Shown here piece after piece: positions 19,771 to 28,447 of a stretch of DNA of 64,000 nucleotides. Below the pieces are notes generated by a model. That model was not told where the DNA came from. It did not search any database and was given only the letters and a program-made list of their open reading frames with translations. Source of the DNA: Methyloversatilis sp. Its GTDB lineage: Bacteria > Pseudomonadota > Gammaproteobacteria > Burkholderiales > Rhodocyclaceae. Position 1 is the first letter of the stretch; the number at the start of each line of letters is the position of its first letter. The stretch is from assembly GCA_017984755.1 (NCBI GenBank), contig JAGNYW010000002.1, forward strand, positions 98,251 to 162,250. The letters are read 5' to 3'. The translations under genes and the position numbers were made by a program.

Positions 19771-20649
19771 TTACTTCGCCGCTGCAACCATCATTTCGAC
19801 TGCTGCCTTGATCTCGGCATCCTTCAAGGTCACGTTGCCGCCTTTGGGTGGCATCGCGCCCTTGCCCTTGATCGCATTGCTGACCATGGAATCGAGACCG
19901 GTCGCAATGCGCGCCGACCACTGACCCTTGTCACCGAACTTCGGCGCACCGGCCACACCCGTCGCATGGCAGGCAGCGCAGGCCTTGTTGTAGATCGCCT
20001 TGCCGTCGATGCCCGCTGCGGCGGCAGGCGCTGCGGCAACCGGTGCGTCGTCATAGGCGGCAGCGGCGATTGCCGGCACCTCCATCGGCGCAGGCACAGC
20101 GGCCGGCGCCGGTTCGGCGGCAACCGGAGCAGCCGAACCGGCAGGCGCTGCAGCCTCTGCCTTGGGCTCGGCGAAGTTGGCGCCCGCCTCGTTCGCCATG
20201 TAGGCCACGGCACGGGTGATTTCAGCTTCGGTCAGCGCGCTGTTGCCGCCCTTGGCCGGCATCGCGCCCTTGCCATTCACGGCCGACGAAACCAGCGCTT
20301 CCAGGCCGGTTGCGATGCGGCTGCCCCAGGCTGCGTTGTCGCCCAGCTTCGGCGCACCGGCAGCGCCGGCGTCGTGACAGGCGGCACAGGCTGCCTTGTA
20401 GATCTGCGAACCGGTCTTCGGACCGGCCGAGGCAGATTCCGCTTCACCCAGTTCAACGCGTGCCACCGGCTGGATCGCCCTCGCGATGACTTCGGGGTTG
20501 GCCGAGTCCAGTCCCTTGAAGCCGGACAGTACGAACTGGGCGACCAGCACCGCGACACCGACAAACACTACGAACGACAGTACTACGATCACTATCAGTT
20601 GCTGCGGCGTCTTGATGAAAGACTCATGCTCTTCGTGCGCGTCCGACAT
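19771..20649 (-). CDS. Membrane-anchored tandem dihaem cytochrome c (c5-like)
   Basis: A 292-residue protein: cytoplasmic N-terminus, one transmembrane anchor (LIVIVVLSFVVFVGVAVLVA), then two homologous cytochrome c5-like domains, each with CAACH, joined by an Ala/Pro-rich linker. The domains repeat the same order (IYKAACAACH / IYNKACAACH, RIATGLEALVSSAVNGKGAM / RIATGLDSMVSNAIKGKGAM), so they arose by duplication. The GAMPxKGG segment supplies the distal Met ligand in each. It should carry electrons in the periplasm. AAAGGAA lies before the ATG at 20649; the longer open frame upstream lacks support. Confidence 0.93.
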   Translation of the reverse strand: MSDAHEEHESFIKTPQQLIVIVVLSFVVFVGVAVLVAQFVLSGFKGLDSANPEVIARAIQPVARVELGEAESASAGPKTGSQIYKAACAACHDAGAAGAPKLGDNAAWGSRIATGLEALVSSAVNGKGAMPAKGGNSALTEAEITRAVAYMANEAGANFAEPKAEAAAPAGSAAPVAAEPAPAAVPAPMEVPAIAAAAYDDAPVAAAPAAAAGIDGKAIYNKACAACHATGVAGAPKFGDKGQWSARIATGLDSMVSNAIKGKGAMPPKGGNVTLKDAEIKAAVEMMVAAAK

Positions 20650-20838
20650 GTTGTGCGTTCCTTTGATGACCTTGTGACGGGTGAAAACAAAACGCGCCAT
20701 TATAGCGGCAGCCGGCCGGAATCCACCCAGTCGATGAGGGTGCGGCATGGACTCGGTCGCACAAAGCGGCTATTCTTCGCGGCGTCCCGATCGAACATCC
20801 GTCGGGACCCGGGGCCGACCCGCCCCTGCTTCACCCAA

Positions 20839-20915
20839 GCGCCCGTAGCTCAGCTGGATAGAGTACTGCCCTCCGAAGGCAGGGGTCGTGCGTTCGAATC
20901 GCGCCGGGCGCGCCA
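20839..20915 (+). tRNA. tRNA-Arg(CCG)
   Basis: 77 nt. Acceptor GCGCCCG pairs with CGGGCGC; D arm AGCTCAGCTGGATAGAG; anticodon stem CTGCC/GGCAG around the loop CTCCGAA, giving CCG; T loop GTTCGAATC; encoded CCA at 20913-20915. Confidence 0.96.
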
Positions 20916-20922
20916 GATTTCA

Positions 20923-20962
20923 GGAAGGGCCGGATCATCGCGATTCGGCCCTTTCCGCTTTT
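20923..20962 (+). terminator. Terminator after tRNA-Arg
   Basis: AAGGGCCG and CGGCCCTT form a stem around a ~13-base loop, followed by a pyrimidine-rich CCGCTTTT. Confidence 0.8.
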
Positions 20963-21121
20963 CCGGGATGGTTTTTCGCTTGCTGAACGACGATCCTGCC
21001 GGGTTCATCCCGCGCTCGGCATCCGTACTCGACCTCTGTTCGAGCGGACATCCCCAATCATACCGTCGGTTTTTCCCCCGACACCCTGCAGCCTCGCGCT
21101 CGAGGCAGGACGAAGGCTTTC

Positions 21122-22267
21122 ATGAAATCAACGCTGCTCGCATCGGCTCTCGTACTGGCTTTCGCCACGCCACTCCCGGTTGCCGCCGCCGAACCGGCCC
21201 CGGGCGAATTCGCCTTCAGCGCGGACGCGCGGATGGGGTACTTCAGCCGCGAGCGCGAAGACCGCAATGGCAGTCGCAGTGACGAAAGTGACTGGCGCAT
21301 CCGCATCCGCCCCGGTGTCCTCTGGCAGGTCACCACTGAATTGAGCGCCAGGGCCCGCTTCGCCGGGCGCTACTCGACCGACGACAGCAACGACAACCAC
21401 TACGAATTCTTCACAGCGATCCCGCAGAGCGACGGCCTGGGTTTCGGCGACTCCACCATCGACGAGCTCTATCTGCGCTACAAGCCAGGCAACTGGGATG
21501 TGAAGGTGGGCCGCATGCAGACCAGCTTCGAACTGGAAGGCATCGCGAAGAAATCCCTGAGCCGCAACGACTCGCCCAACACCGACATCACCTGGACGGA
21601 CGGCATTCACGCCCGCCATGTCGACGCATCGGGCTGGAACTACCACATCATCCTGCAGCGCAGCGAGGACGACGGCCCCACCACCGTGCGGCGCAGTCCG
21701 CTGGCTTTCACCGAGTCGGCCAGCCACGCCACGTACTACTTCGGCATGGAAAGGAAGAACGAGAAAGGTCGCTTCCTGCAGCTCGGCTGGGATGTCACCT
21801 ACATACCGAGTGCGCTGCGCACGGACGGCACCGCCGCCGGCCGCATCGACGACTATCTGGGCGTCACCGGGCGTCTGGCGCTGCAGTGGGCCCTCGCGGG
21901 CGGAATGCGCTTCGTGTGGGCAGGCGAGGCAGGCTTCGCGCCCAACACGCCGACCGAGAGGGCGCTGCGCCTGTCGGGTTCCGGCGACGCGAAGGGGCTG
22001 GCTTTCCAGACTTCGGTCAATCTGGTCGATTTCACGCCGGGTCACGGCATCGGCCTGGTCTACGGTCAGGCGGGTGGAGGCTGGCTGCTTTCGCCCGATT
22101 TCGGCAACAACCAGGAACTGGTGGAATTGCGCTACCAGTGGAAGCTGTCCGCCACGCAGTCGATCGAAACGCGCGTGCGCCAGCGACGCGATCTGGAGCA
22201 GCGAACCGATGCCGCGCAGAAGCGCGTGGATGACGACTTCTACGTCCGGTTCACACAGCGCTTCTGA
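21122..22267 (+). CDS. Putative outer-membrane beta-barrel (porin-like/alginate-export-like)
   Basis: A 381-residue protein with a clear signal peptide (LLASALVLAFATPLPVAAAEP) and alternating aromatic/polar strands typical of a barrel: SDWRIRIRPGVLWQVTTEL, YLRYKPGNWDVKVGRMQTSF, and a terminal strand ending in VRFTQRF, the C-terminal Phe expected by the BAM complex. The phrase LYLRYKPGNWDVKVGRMQ is typical of porin-like families where a strand pair describes the barrel wall. No substrate can be inferred. Monocistronic, 160 bases after the tRNA-Arg terminator. Confidence 0.75.
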   Translation: MKSTLLASALVLAFATPLPVAAAEPAPGEFAFSADARMGYFSREREDRNGSRSDESDWRIRIRPGVLWQVTTELSARARFAGRYSTDDSNDNHYEFFTAIPQSDGLGFGDSTIDELYLRYKPGNWDVKVGRMQTSFELEGIAKKSLSRNDSPNTDITWTDGIHARHVDASGWNYHIILQRSEDDGPTTVRRSPLAFTESASHATYYFGMERKNEKGRFLQLGWDVTYIPSALRTDGTAAGRIDDYLGVTGRLALQWALAGGMRFVWAGEAGFAPNTPTERALRLSGSGDAKGLAFQTSVNLVDFTPGHGIGLVYGQAGGGWLLSPDFGNNQELVELRYQWKLSATQSIETRVRQRRDLEQRTDAAQKRVDDDFYVRFTQRF

Positions 22268-22397
22268 CACCGGCTTCAGGAGAAAGCCCGTCCTCATCCG
22301 GCCAGGCTTTCGCCCCGCGCCGGCAGGTGTGGGCTATGCTCGATGCACTGCACAACGCAGATCGGCCTGCGCAGCACTTTCCGGAAAGATCCGTCCC

Positions 22398-22874
22398 ATG
22401 AGCGCTACCCATTCTTCACAGAGCGACGAGCTCGGTTCAGGCCACGCTTTCCCGCTGCTGTACAACCTGGTCTATTGCAGCCGCGCAACGTCCCTCATGG
22501 ATGATGCGGAGGTGAAACGCATTCTCGATTCGGCGCACCGCCGGAATCCGGCGCAGGGAATCACCGGGTTGCTGGTATTCGGCAGTGGCATCTTCTTCCA
22601 GTGGCTGGAGGGCCCGCGCGACAACGTGACGCAGCTGATGGCCCTGCTGAGGACCGACCCGCGCCACGACACCATCGTCGAACTGACGGCGGACGAGGAG
22701 GTGCGCGAGCGTCTGTTTCCGAACTGGGACATGGAATTCGTGGCGGCCGGGGACATCCGCGATGTGCTGCTGGATGCGCTCGACGACACACCGGACGCGA
22801 AGAGCGCCGAGGCGCTCCGCTCGATGCTGGAAGAACTCGATTCGGGTCGGTTGAGCAGTCTGGGCGATGGCTGA
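22398..22874 (+). CDS. BLUF-domain blue-light photoreceptor (short)
   Basis: A 158-residue protein consisting almost only of a BLUF domain. LYNLVYCSRATSLMD supplies the conserved Tyr, RRNPAQGITGLLVFG the conserved Asn and GITG turn, and IFFQWLEGPRDNV the conserved Gln in the FxQxLEG motif, so the flavin hydrogen-bond network looks complete. The C-terminal ~35 residues form a short helical tail that in short BLUF proteins mediates oligomerisation and partner binding. There is no output domain; signalling must go through a partner. No EAL or regulator gene is adjacent. Confidence 0.93.
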   Translation: MSATHSSQSDELGSGHAFPLLYNLVYCSRATSLMDDAEVKRILDSAHRRNPAQGITGLLVFGSGIFFQWLEGPRDNVTQLMALLRTDPRHDTIVELTADEEVRERLFPNWDMEFVAAGDIRDVLLDALDDTPDAKSAEALRSMLEELDSGRLSSLGDG

Positions 22875-22951
22875 TTGCGCGAGGCGGGCGTGCGGCTGAA
22901 CTCCCGCCGCGTTGCCTTGTCTTCCCGACAGTTCTTCGTTGCGTCTGATGA

Positions 22952-23311
22952 ATGCGCCCTGACCGCAAGCTCTTCCTGCAGCGTCTGATCGCACTGCTCA
23001 TGCTGTGCGCGCTGTCGCTGCACGCGCTCGCGCTTCAGTGCGAGGCACAGCGGGGGCTGTCGCTGGCGATCGCGCAGATCGAGATGGCGCAGGAATCGAC
23101 GCAAGACACGGACATGGCAGGCAGTGACTGCCCCCATTGCCACGACGACTGCACCCGGTCTGCGCTATGTGCCTCTGCGCAACTGGTGGCGATCACTGCA
23201 TCGGTGCCACCGTTGCCGGTCGCCGGTGCGCACGCACATCCGCAGGCGCGCGCCACCGAGCGTATGTCGCACAATCATCCGCCACCCGAACGACCACCCA
23301 GACGCGCCTGA
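22952..23311 (+). CDS. Small exported Cys/His-rich protein (putative metal handling)
   Basis: A 119-residue protein with a signal-like N-terminal helix (RLIALLMLCALSLHALAL), a segment with CPHCHDDC, and a His/Pro-rich tail. The CxxCHxxC arrangement suggests metal binding, as in DUF2946-like proteins next to copper transport genes, but I do not recognise the family for certain. It is followed on the same strand by a barrel-like protein, an HMA protein and a MerT-like protein, which supports a metal-related role. Confidence 0.6.
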   Translation: MRPDRKLFLQRLIALLMLCALSLHALALQCEAQRGLSLAIAQIEMAQESTQDTDMAGSDCPHCHDDCTRSALCASAQLVAITASVPPLPVAGAHAHPQARATERMSHNHPPPERPPRRA

Positions 23312-23369
23312 ACGCACGTGCCACGGCGTACTGCGCCGCGTTCATCCACCGTTCGGGAGTCACCACATC

Positions 23370-24044
23370 ATGCAGCTCATCCATCGGCCAGTCTTGGCGC
23401 GCGCCGTTTCCGCGCTCGTGCTCGCCATGCTTTCGGCGGGCGCGTCGGCCGGCTTCTTCATTCCGCGCGACATCACGATGTTCATGTTCACGGCGTCTCC
23501 GGACAGCCAGATGGCCGAAGTGACGCACGGCGTGCGGGCCGACCTGTCGATCGCGGGCGGTCAGTCGCGCTACCTGTCGGACGACGAAGGCATCGAACGA
23601 CGCTTCACGACGCTGCAGGCCAACTGGCTGGTCCACCGCCGCTACGGCGCAGACGGCATCACCAATGCCTATCTGTACGGCGGACCGCTGCTGGCACGCG
23701 GCAGCGAGTTCGACGGCACGCACAGCGGCCTGCACGGCGGTTTCTGGGCCGACCACGAAACACGGCGCATCTACGGCCGGCTGTCGACGCACGCCTATCA
23801 CGCCGCCGGCCGTACCCAGCTGGTCACCACTGCGCAGGCACTGTGGGCGCCGTACGCGGCCGACTACGAAGACATCGCGACCTGGTTCGGCCTGCAGGCC
23901 GAGCGGCGCAGCGGCCTGAGCGACGCGACGCAGATCACACCGCTGCTGCGCATCTTCCAGCGCCGCTGGTGGGTCGATGTCGGCGTCAGCATGAACCGGG
24001 AACATCGCGGTGATGCCTTTGTAAATGTAATGCTTCTGTTCTGA
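23370..24044 (+). CDS. Exported protein of unknown function, probable outer-membrane barrel
   Basis: A 224-residue protein with a signal peptide (AVSALVLAMLSAGASAGFF) and amphipathic strands such as ITNAYLYGGPLLARG, GLHGGFWADHETRRIYGRLS and a final FVNVMLLF strand ending in Phe. The pattern suggests a small beta-barrel. No named family recognised. It lies 16 bases before the HMA gene, whose strong Shine-Dalgarno starts right after this stop codon, so the two are likely co-transcribed. Confidence 0.65.
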   Translation: MQLIHRPVLARAVSALVLAMLSAGASAGFFIPRDITMFMFTASPDSQMAEVTHGVRADLSIAGGQSRYLSDDEGIERRFTTLQANWLVHRRYGADGITNAYLYGGPLLARGSEFDGTHSGLHGGFWADHETRRIYGRLSTHAYHAAGRTQLVTTAQALWAPYAADYEDIATWFGLQAERRSGLSDATQITPLLRIFQRRWWVDVGVSMNREHRGDAFVNVMLLF

Positions 24045-24060
24045 ATTCAAGGAGATATCG

Positions 24061-24393
24061 ATGAGAACCCGTTCTGTCGCCACCTTTGCCGGCCTGCTGG
24101 CACTCACCCTCGCGCCCGCCTTTGCCGCCAGCACCATCAAGATGCAGGTCGACGGACTGGTCTGCGCCTTTTGCGGCTCTGCCATCGAAAAGAAGCTGCG
24201 CAGTCATGCCGCGACCGACGACGTGCTGGTCAGCCTGGAACACAAGATCGTCGCACTCAGCCTGAAGGACGGGCAGGACATCGCCGACGACACGCTGCGC
24301 ACGCAGATCACTGACGCCGGCTACCTGGTGAAGAAAATCGAGCGCGTGCCCGATTCGCTGGACAGCCTGCGTGCATCGCTGAAGGGACGCTGA
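24061..24393 (+). CDS. Secreted heavy-metal-associated (HMA) domain protein
   Basis: A 110-residue protein: signal peptide (VATFAGLLALTLAPAFAA) and one HMA ferredoxin-like domain. The metal site reads GLVCAFCGSAIEKKL, a CxxC as in MerP and CopZ, placed in the first loop as expected. AAGGAG precedes the ATG by seven bases. Similar to MerP in being periplasmic, but without mer genes beyond the MerT-like neighbour, so the metal (Hg, Cu or other) cannot be stated. Confidence 0.87.
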   Translation: MRTRSVATFAGLLALTLAPAFAASTIKMQVDGLVCAFCGSAIEKKLRSHAATDDVLVSLEHKIVALSLKDGQDIADDTLRTQITDAGYLVKKIERVPDSLDSLRASLKGR

Positions 24394-24394
24394 C

Positions 24395-24808
24395 GTGAGC
24401 GATCACATGAGCGGCGAAACAAGCCAACCGGTGGATCGCCTGCGCCCGGCGCTGGGCGCGAGCTTCGTGTCGCTGCTGGCCAGCAGTTCGACGCTGGTGT
24501 GCTGCGCGCTGCCGGCGCTGCTGGTGGCACTCGGCGCTGGCGCCACGCTGGTGACGCTGACCCGTCATGTGCCGCAGCTCATCTGGCTGTCGGAACACAA
24601 GGCCATGGTGTTCGGCTTCGCCGCGCTGGCGCTCACGCTGGCCGGCGTCTGGCAGTGGCGCGCCCGCTCGCTGCCGTGCCCAGCCGATCCGCGTGCGGCG
24701 CGGGCATGCGCGCAGGCGCGTCGGGTTTCATCGGCAGTGTATGCCGTGTCGGTGGTGACTTTCCTGATCGGCGGTTTCTTCGCTTTCGTCGCGCCCCTGC
24801 TGCTCTAG
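24395..24808 (+). CDS. MerT/MerC-like small membrane transport protein
   Basis: A 137-residue protein with about three to four hydrophobic segments (FVSLLASSSTLVCCALPALL, AMVFGFAALALTLAGVW, AVYAVSVVTFLIGGFFAF). The CC pair in the first helix is the feature seen in MerT-type mercury importers, where it receives metal from the periplasmic carrier. A further Cys pair lies in the loop (PCPADPRAARAC). It starts with GTG one base after the HMA stop, with AAGGGA upstream. Operon with the HMA gene; no merR or merA in sight. Confidence 0.72.
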   Translation: MSDHMSGETSQPVDRLRPALGASFVSLLASSSTLVCCALPALLVALGAGATLVTLTRHVPQLIWLSEHKAMVFGFAALALTLAGVWQWRARSLPCPADPRAARACAQARRVSSAVYAVSVVTFLIGGFFAFVAPLLL

Positions 24809-24827
24809 CAACCGGCACGCGCGGGAT

Positions 24828-25289
24828 TCACTCGGCAACCACCCCATCCACCAACCCCGACAAAGCATTGCGCAGGCCGTCAACCACCGGGCAGCTCTCT
24901 ACGCCGTGGCGGCGCGCAAGGTAGGCCGGATCGTTGTAGCCGATCCATACCTGCGCGGCGGCATCTTCCCAGACCAGCGCCTTCAGCGGCAGATCGATGC
25001 CCAGCTCCTGCGCGCACTGCATGAATGGGGTGCCGCCCTGCGGGTTGCCGAATATGAGCAATTGCGTCGGCCTGAGGCTTGCGCCGATGCGCGACGCACC
25101 GGCTGCGTGGTCGATGCGGGCGAACACGTTCAGACCGCGCAGTTTGACCAGCGCTTCCAGTCGGTCCATGGATTCATCGACGCCACGCGGACTTTTCACC
25201 GCGATCAGGCCGTCTGCCGCGCTGGCCACCGGTGTGAAGACAAGCGCGGCCAGGCACAGCACGCCTGCAATGGTGCGAAGAATCGTCAT
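24828..25289 (-). CDS. Exported DUF302 protein
   Basis: A 153-residue protein with a signal peptide (IAGVLCLAALVFTPVASAAD) and one DUF302 domain: SPRGVDESMDRLEALVKLRG, FARIDHAAGA, LLIFGNPQGGTPFMQ, LPLKALVWED and VWIGYNDPAYLARRHG follow the family's order. Function of DUF302 is unknown; periplasmic members are common in sulfur- and metal-related loci. It converges with the MerT-like gene with 19 bases between. Confidence 0.9.
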   Translation of the reverse strand: MTILRTIAGVLCLAALVFTPVASAADGLIAVKSPRGVDESMDRLEALVKLRGLNVFARIDHAAGASRIGASLRPTQLLIFGNPQGGTPFMQCAQELGIDLPLKALVWEDAAAQVWIGYNDPAYLARRHGVESCPVVDGLRNALSGLVDGVVAE

Positions 25290-25372
25290 GAGGGTTCTCC
25301 CTGGAGGGGTGATGCGAAAGCGGTGACTGCCCGCGGCAGGTCGAATGGTACGACGTTGCTCACGGCGCGTGC

Positions 25373-26431
25373 TCAGGTCCCGCGCTCACCCACGCGCAGC
25401 GCCGGCGCCTCGATCCAGCGATGGAACACCGCGCCGGCCGCGATGCTGAGCGCCCACGCGACGAACAGACCGGCGATACTGGATTCCGGGTTCGCGCCGA
25501 ACGACACATGCACTGCCGCATTGACCAGCATGGCCACCGGGTAGTGGATCAGGAACACCGAGAACGAAATGCGTCCGAGAAAGGCGAGCACGCGGATGTC
25601 AGGCCAGCGCCCGGTCAGATCGGTACTGCGCGCGACGCCGACACACAGCGCAATCACGGCCGCGACCGCCACGCGCTCGCGGAAATCGACGGCCAGCGCC
25701 AGCAGCACGACGAGCGCGACCGGCATCAGCCAGAACGGCGCGCGCCCGGGCGTCGAAGCCCAGAACGCCGCAGCGCCCAACGCATACACGCCGAAAAAGT
25801 AGGGCGCAACGATGTCCAGCGACGGGTCGCGGTTGATCACGAACAGCGACAGAGCCGCTGATACCGCCACCAGCGCGACCGCCGCGGCAGGCCGGTGACG
25901 GCGCGGCGCAGCACGGGCAAGCCACAGCAGCAAAACCATCATCGCAAACAGCTGAAAATCGATGGCTACGTACCAGACGCCGGCCGACAACGCCTCGTAG
26001 CCGAGCAAGTCCTGCAGCAGCAGTGCGTGGACGGCAAGTTGCAGGACAGTCGGCACGGCAGGCAGTGACGGATCGTTCATCACGCTGCGCGCGACTGCGG
26101 CGCAGGCGACGCTGATCAGCACCGCCGCGAAGCAGGGCAATGCCAGTCGTCGAAAACGCTTGAGGATCGGCAGCCGGGGGGATTGCACACGCAGCACGAA
26201 CCCGGGTGCCAGCGCGCGTGCGGCGAGGAAACCGGCCAGGACGAAGAAGGCCTGCACTGCCAGACGCGCATCGTGATAGAGCCACTCGACCACTCGCGGA
26301 AACAGGCGCTGTGCCACTTCGGACATCGGGCCGTAGGAAATCAGGTGATGCAGCACGATGAGCTGCGAGGCGACGGCCTTGATCGCATCGAACAGCGGCA
26401 TGCGCGCGGACGATGCGGGGTGGGTTGCCAT
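25373..26431 (-). CDS. Acyltransferase 3 (OafA/YrhL-type) membrane protein
   Basis: A 352-residue polytopic protein with about ten hydrophobic segments. The N-terminal helix AIKAVASQLIVLHHLISYGP carries the conserved His of the acyltransferase-3 family, and the segment FLGRISFSVFLIHYPVAMLV near the C-terminus is the typical ISF..YL.H motif. Members acetylate or acylate envelope sugars. The start at 26431 was chosen as the family N-terminus; the upstream open frame is compositionally odd and lacks conserved sequence. No polysaccharide genes are adjacent, so the acceptor is unknown. Confidence 0.87.
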   Translation of the reverse strand: MATHPASSARMPLFDAIKAVASQLIVLHHLISYGPMSEVAQRLFPRVVEWLYHDARLAVQAFFVLAGFLAARALAPGFVLRVQSPRLPILKRFRRLALPCFAAVLISVACAAVARSVMNDPSLPAVPTVLQLAVHALLLQDLLGYEALSAGVWYVAIDFQLFAMMVLLLWLARAAPRRHRPAAAVALVAVSAALSLFVINRDPSLDIVAPYFFGVYALGAAAFWASTPGRAPFWLMPVALVVLLALAVDFRERVAVAAVIALCVGVARSTDLTGRWPDIRVLAFLGRISFSVFLIHYPVAMLVNAAVHVSFGANPESSIAGLFVAWALSIAAGAVFHRWIEAPALRVGERGT

Positions 26432-26529
26432 GGCAGCGGACTTTCGTTGTGCGTCAGGCGCGCATTGTGCCGCGGGCCCGGCCGCTCCGGGGGCCGGGCC
26501 CGTGCACGGGGCGGGTTCCTGCCCCTGAA

Positions 26530-27183
26530 TCAACTGTCGCCGCGCGCGACCTTCGCTTCGTACTCCTCGAGCGAGATCAGGCCCTCCTTCTCGACGCGCG
26601 GCTTTTCGTGCTCGGGCAGCACGTCCTGCACCATGTCGAGGCGCTTCCACAGCGCAAGCGGCGTTTCGCACGCAGCCTTCGGCACGTATCTGGACTGATC
26701 CAGCTTCTTGTAGCGGTGGATGTAGCGCGGGCAGTTCACCCAGATCTTGCCGACGGTGACGCGCACCAGATACTTCGCTTCGGTGTAGTCGGCCAGCAGC
26801 GGATGGTCGCGCAGGAATTCGGCGGTGCCCTGCACGCGCACGCGGTGCGGCGTTTCGAAGTCGATGAACAGCATGCCCACCTTACCCTGGCCGACGATGT
26901 TGCCCATCGAATAGAACATGCCGTTGCCGTCGTAGCCGGGAAACACCAGCGTGCGGTCGTCGAGCACCTTCACGAAACCGGTCGGGCCGCCCTTGTACGA
27001 CACGGTCGGGTTGCCTTCCGGATCGACAGTGGACAGGAAAAACATGTCGCGCCCCTCGATGAAGGCCTTTTCGACATCGGTGATCTGGTCATGCAGCCAG
27101 TTCTCGTCGAGCATGGCAGCCAGCTTCGTGGTGCCGAATTCTTCCTGCAGCGCGCGGTGTTCGTCCGCATAGATCGATGCCAT
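26530..27183 (-). CDS. Pyridoxamine 5'-phosphate oxidase-family flavoprotein
   Basis: A 217-residue protein with the split-barrel FMN-binding fold: FIEGRDMFFLSTVDPEGNPTV is the first strand pair, YKGGPTGFVKVLDDRTLVFP and GMLFIDFETPHRVRVQGTAEF the following ones. It is not PdxH; this class covers many FMN/F420/haem-utilising proteins of uncharacterised activity. GGAGGAG lies five bases before the ATG, the strongest Shine-Dalgarno in this region. Divergent from the dienelactone hydrolase gene. Confidence 0.88.
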   Translation of the reverse strand: MASIYADEHRALQEEFGTTKLAAMLDENWLHDQITDVEKAFIEGRDMFFLSTVDPEGNPTVSYKGGPTGFVKVLDDRTLVFPGYDGNGMFYSMGNIVGQGKVGMLFIDFETPHRVRVQGTAEFLRDHPLLADYTEAKYLVRVTVGKIWVNCPRYIHRYKKLDQSRYVPKAACETPLALWKRLDMVQDVLPEHEKPRVEKEGLISLEEYEAKVARGDS

Positions 27184-27320
27184 GTCTCCTCCGTATTTAA
27201 ATTGTGTCGAACCCGGCGCAGCATACCGCAGGGCGCGGACCGGGAATTGTCGCCCGCCCGACGGGTCGACGTGCTGGCTTGCGGCGACATCCGCACCGAC
27301 CGATATGCGGGAGACGATGC

Positions 27321-28211
27321 ATGAAAAGAAGGACCATCAAGGATTTCGCGCCGGAAGTGCTGGCGCTGTTCGACCACTACGTGCATGGCGCAATAGACCG
27401 ACGCGGTTTTCTCGAGGGCGCAGCACGTTTTGCCGTCGGCGGCGTCACGGCCGGCATGCTGCTCGAGGCACTGAATCCGAAGTTCGCGCAGGCGCAGCAG
27501 GTGAAGCCGGATGAACCGCGGCTGAAGACCGAATACGTCGAATTCACGACGCGCGGCGGCTACGGAAAGATGCGTGGCTACCTGGCGCGGCCGGCCAAGG
27601 CCGGTGGCCCGCTGCCGGCGGTGATGGTGGTGCATGAAAACCGCGGTCTGAACCCGCACATCGAAGACATCGCGCGCCGGCTGGCGCTGGAGAACTACCT
27701 CGTGCTGGCGCCCGACGCGCTGCATCCGCTCGGCGGTTACCCGGGTGACGAGGACAGCGCGCGCGAGCTGTTCAAGCAGCTGGATCAGGGCAAGACGCGC
27801 GAAGACTTCGTTTCGGTGGCCCTCGCCTTCCGCGCACACGAACTGGGCAACGGCCGGCTCGGCGTGGTCGGCTTCTGCTACGGCGGCGCAATCGCCAACT
27901 TACTCGCAACGAAGCTGCCCGACCTGAACGCCGCGGTTCCGTTCTACGGCACCCAGCCGCCGAAGCAGGACGTGCCAGCCATCCGCTCATCGTTGCTCAT
28001 CCACTACGCCGATCAGGACGAACGGGTGAACGCCGGCGCCACGGCCTACGACGCCGCGCTCGTCGCAGCCGGCGTTCCCTACCGGAGCTTCGTGTACCCG
28101 GGCACGCTGCACGGCTTCAACAACGACACCACGCCGCGCTACGACGAAAAGGCCGCGAAGCTGGCCTGGCAGCGCACACTCGATTTCCTCGCGCAGCACC
28201 TGCGGACCTGA
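27321..28211 (+). CDS. Dienelactone hydrolase-family protein with an export-type N-terminus
   Basis: A 296-residue alpha/beta hydrolase. The catalytic set of the dienelactone hydrolase family is visible: Glu in VVHENRGLNPH, nucleophilic Cys in VVGFCYGG, Asp in YADQDERV and His in GTLHGFNND. The N-terminal ~60 residues precede the enzyme domain and contain DRRGFLEGAARFAVGG, which looks like a degenerate twin-arginine signal, followed by an Ala/Gln cleavage region. Periplasmic location is therefore likely. The ATG at 27321 has a weak upstream site; 27317 is out of frame. Confidence 0.9.
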   Translation: MKRRTIKDFAPEVLALFDHYVHGAIDRRGFLEGAARFAVGGVTAGMLLEALNPKFAQAQQVKPDEPRLKTEYVEFTTRGGYGKMRGYLARPAKAGGPLPAVMVVHENRGLNPHIEDIARRLALENYLVLAPDALHPLGGYPGDEDSARELFKQLDQGKTREDFVSVALAFRAHELGNGRLGVVGFCYGGAIANLLATKLPDLNAAVPFYGTQPPKQDVPAIRSSLLIHYADQDERVNAGATAYDAALVAAGVPYRSFVYPGTLHGFNNDTTPRYDEKAAKLAWQRTLDFLAQHLRT

Positions 28212-28447
28212 AGGCCCCGGGCCTCGTCCGGTGTCCCGACACCGTCACGGCATTCGTTCATGAAACACGTCGGCACGCCGACCCGGTCATGGCAAAGGGG
28301 TTTTGGTAGCGATCAATGGATCTCTACCATAATCGCGCAGCGTTCGGGCGTCATCACGGAATTCGGCAGTGCAATGAACCGCTGCACTGACTTCATGCAT
28401 GACGTGATGTCTTTCGGAGCGTGCGGTGCCCGCGATTCAGTGCCCCC
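28212..28447. other. Intergenic region with a 26-nt interrupted palindrome
   Basis: Between two converging genes there is TGGTAG-C-GATC-AATG-GATC-T-CTACCA (28304-28329), a perfect two-part inverted repeat around an AATG centre. It does not look like a terminator (no T-run, AT-rich centre). Nothing else recognisable is seen in these 236 bases. Confidence 0.6.
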
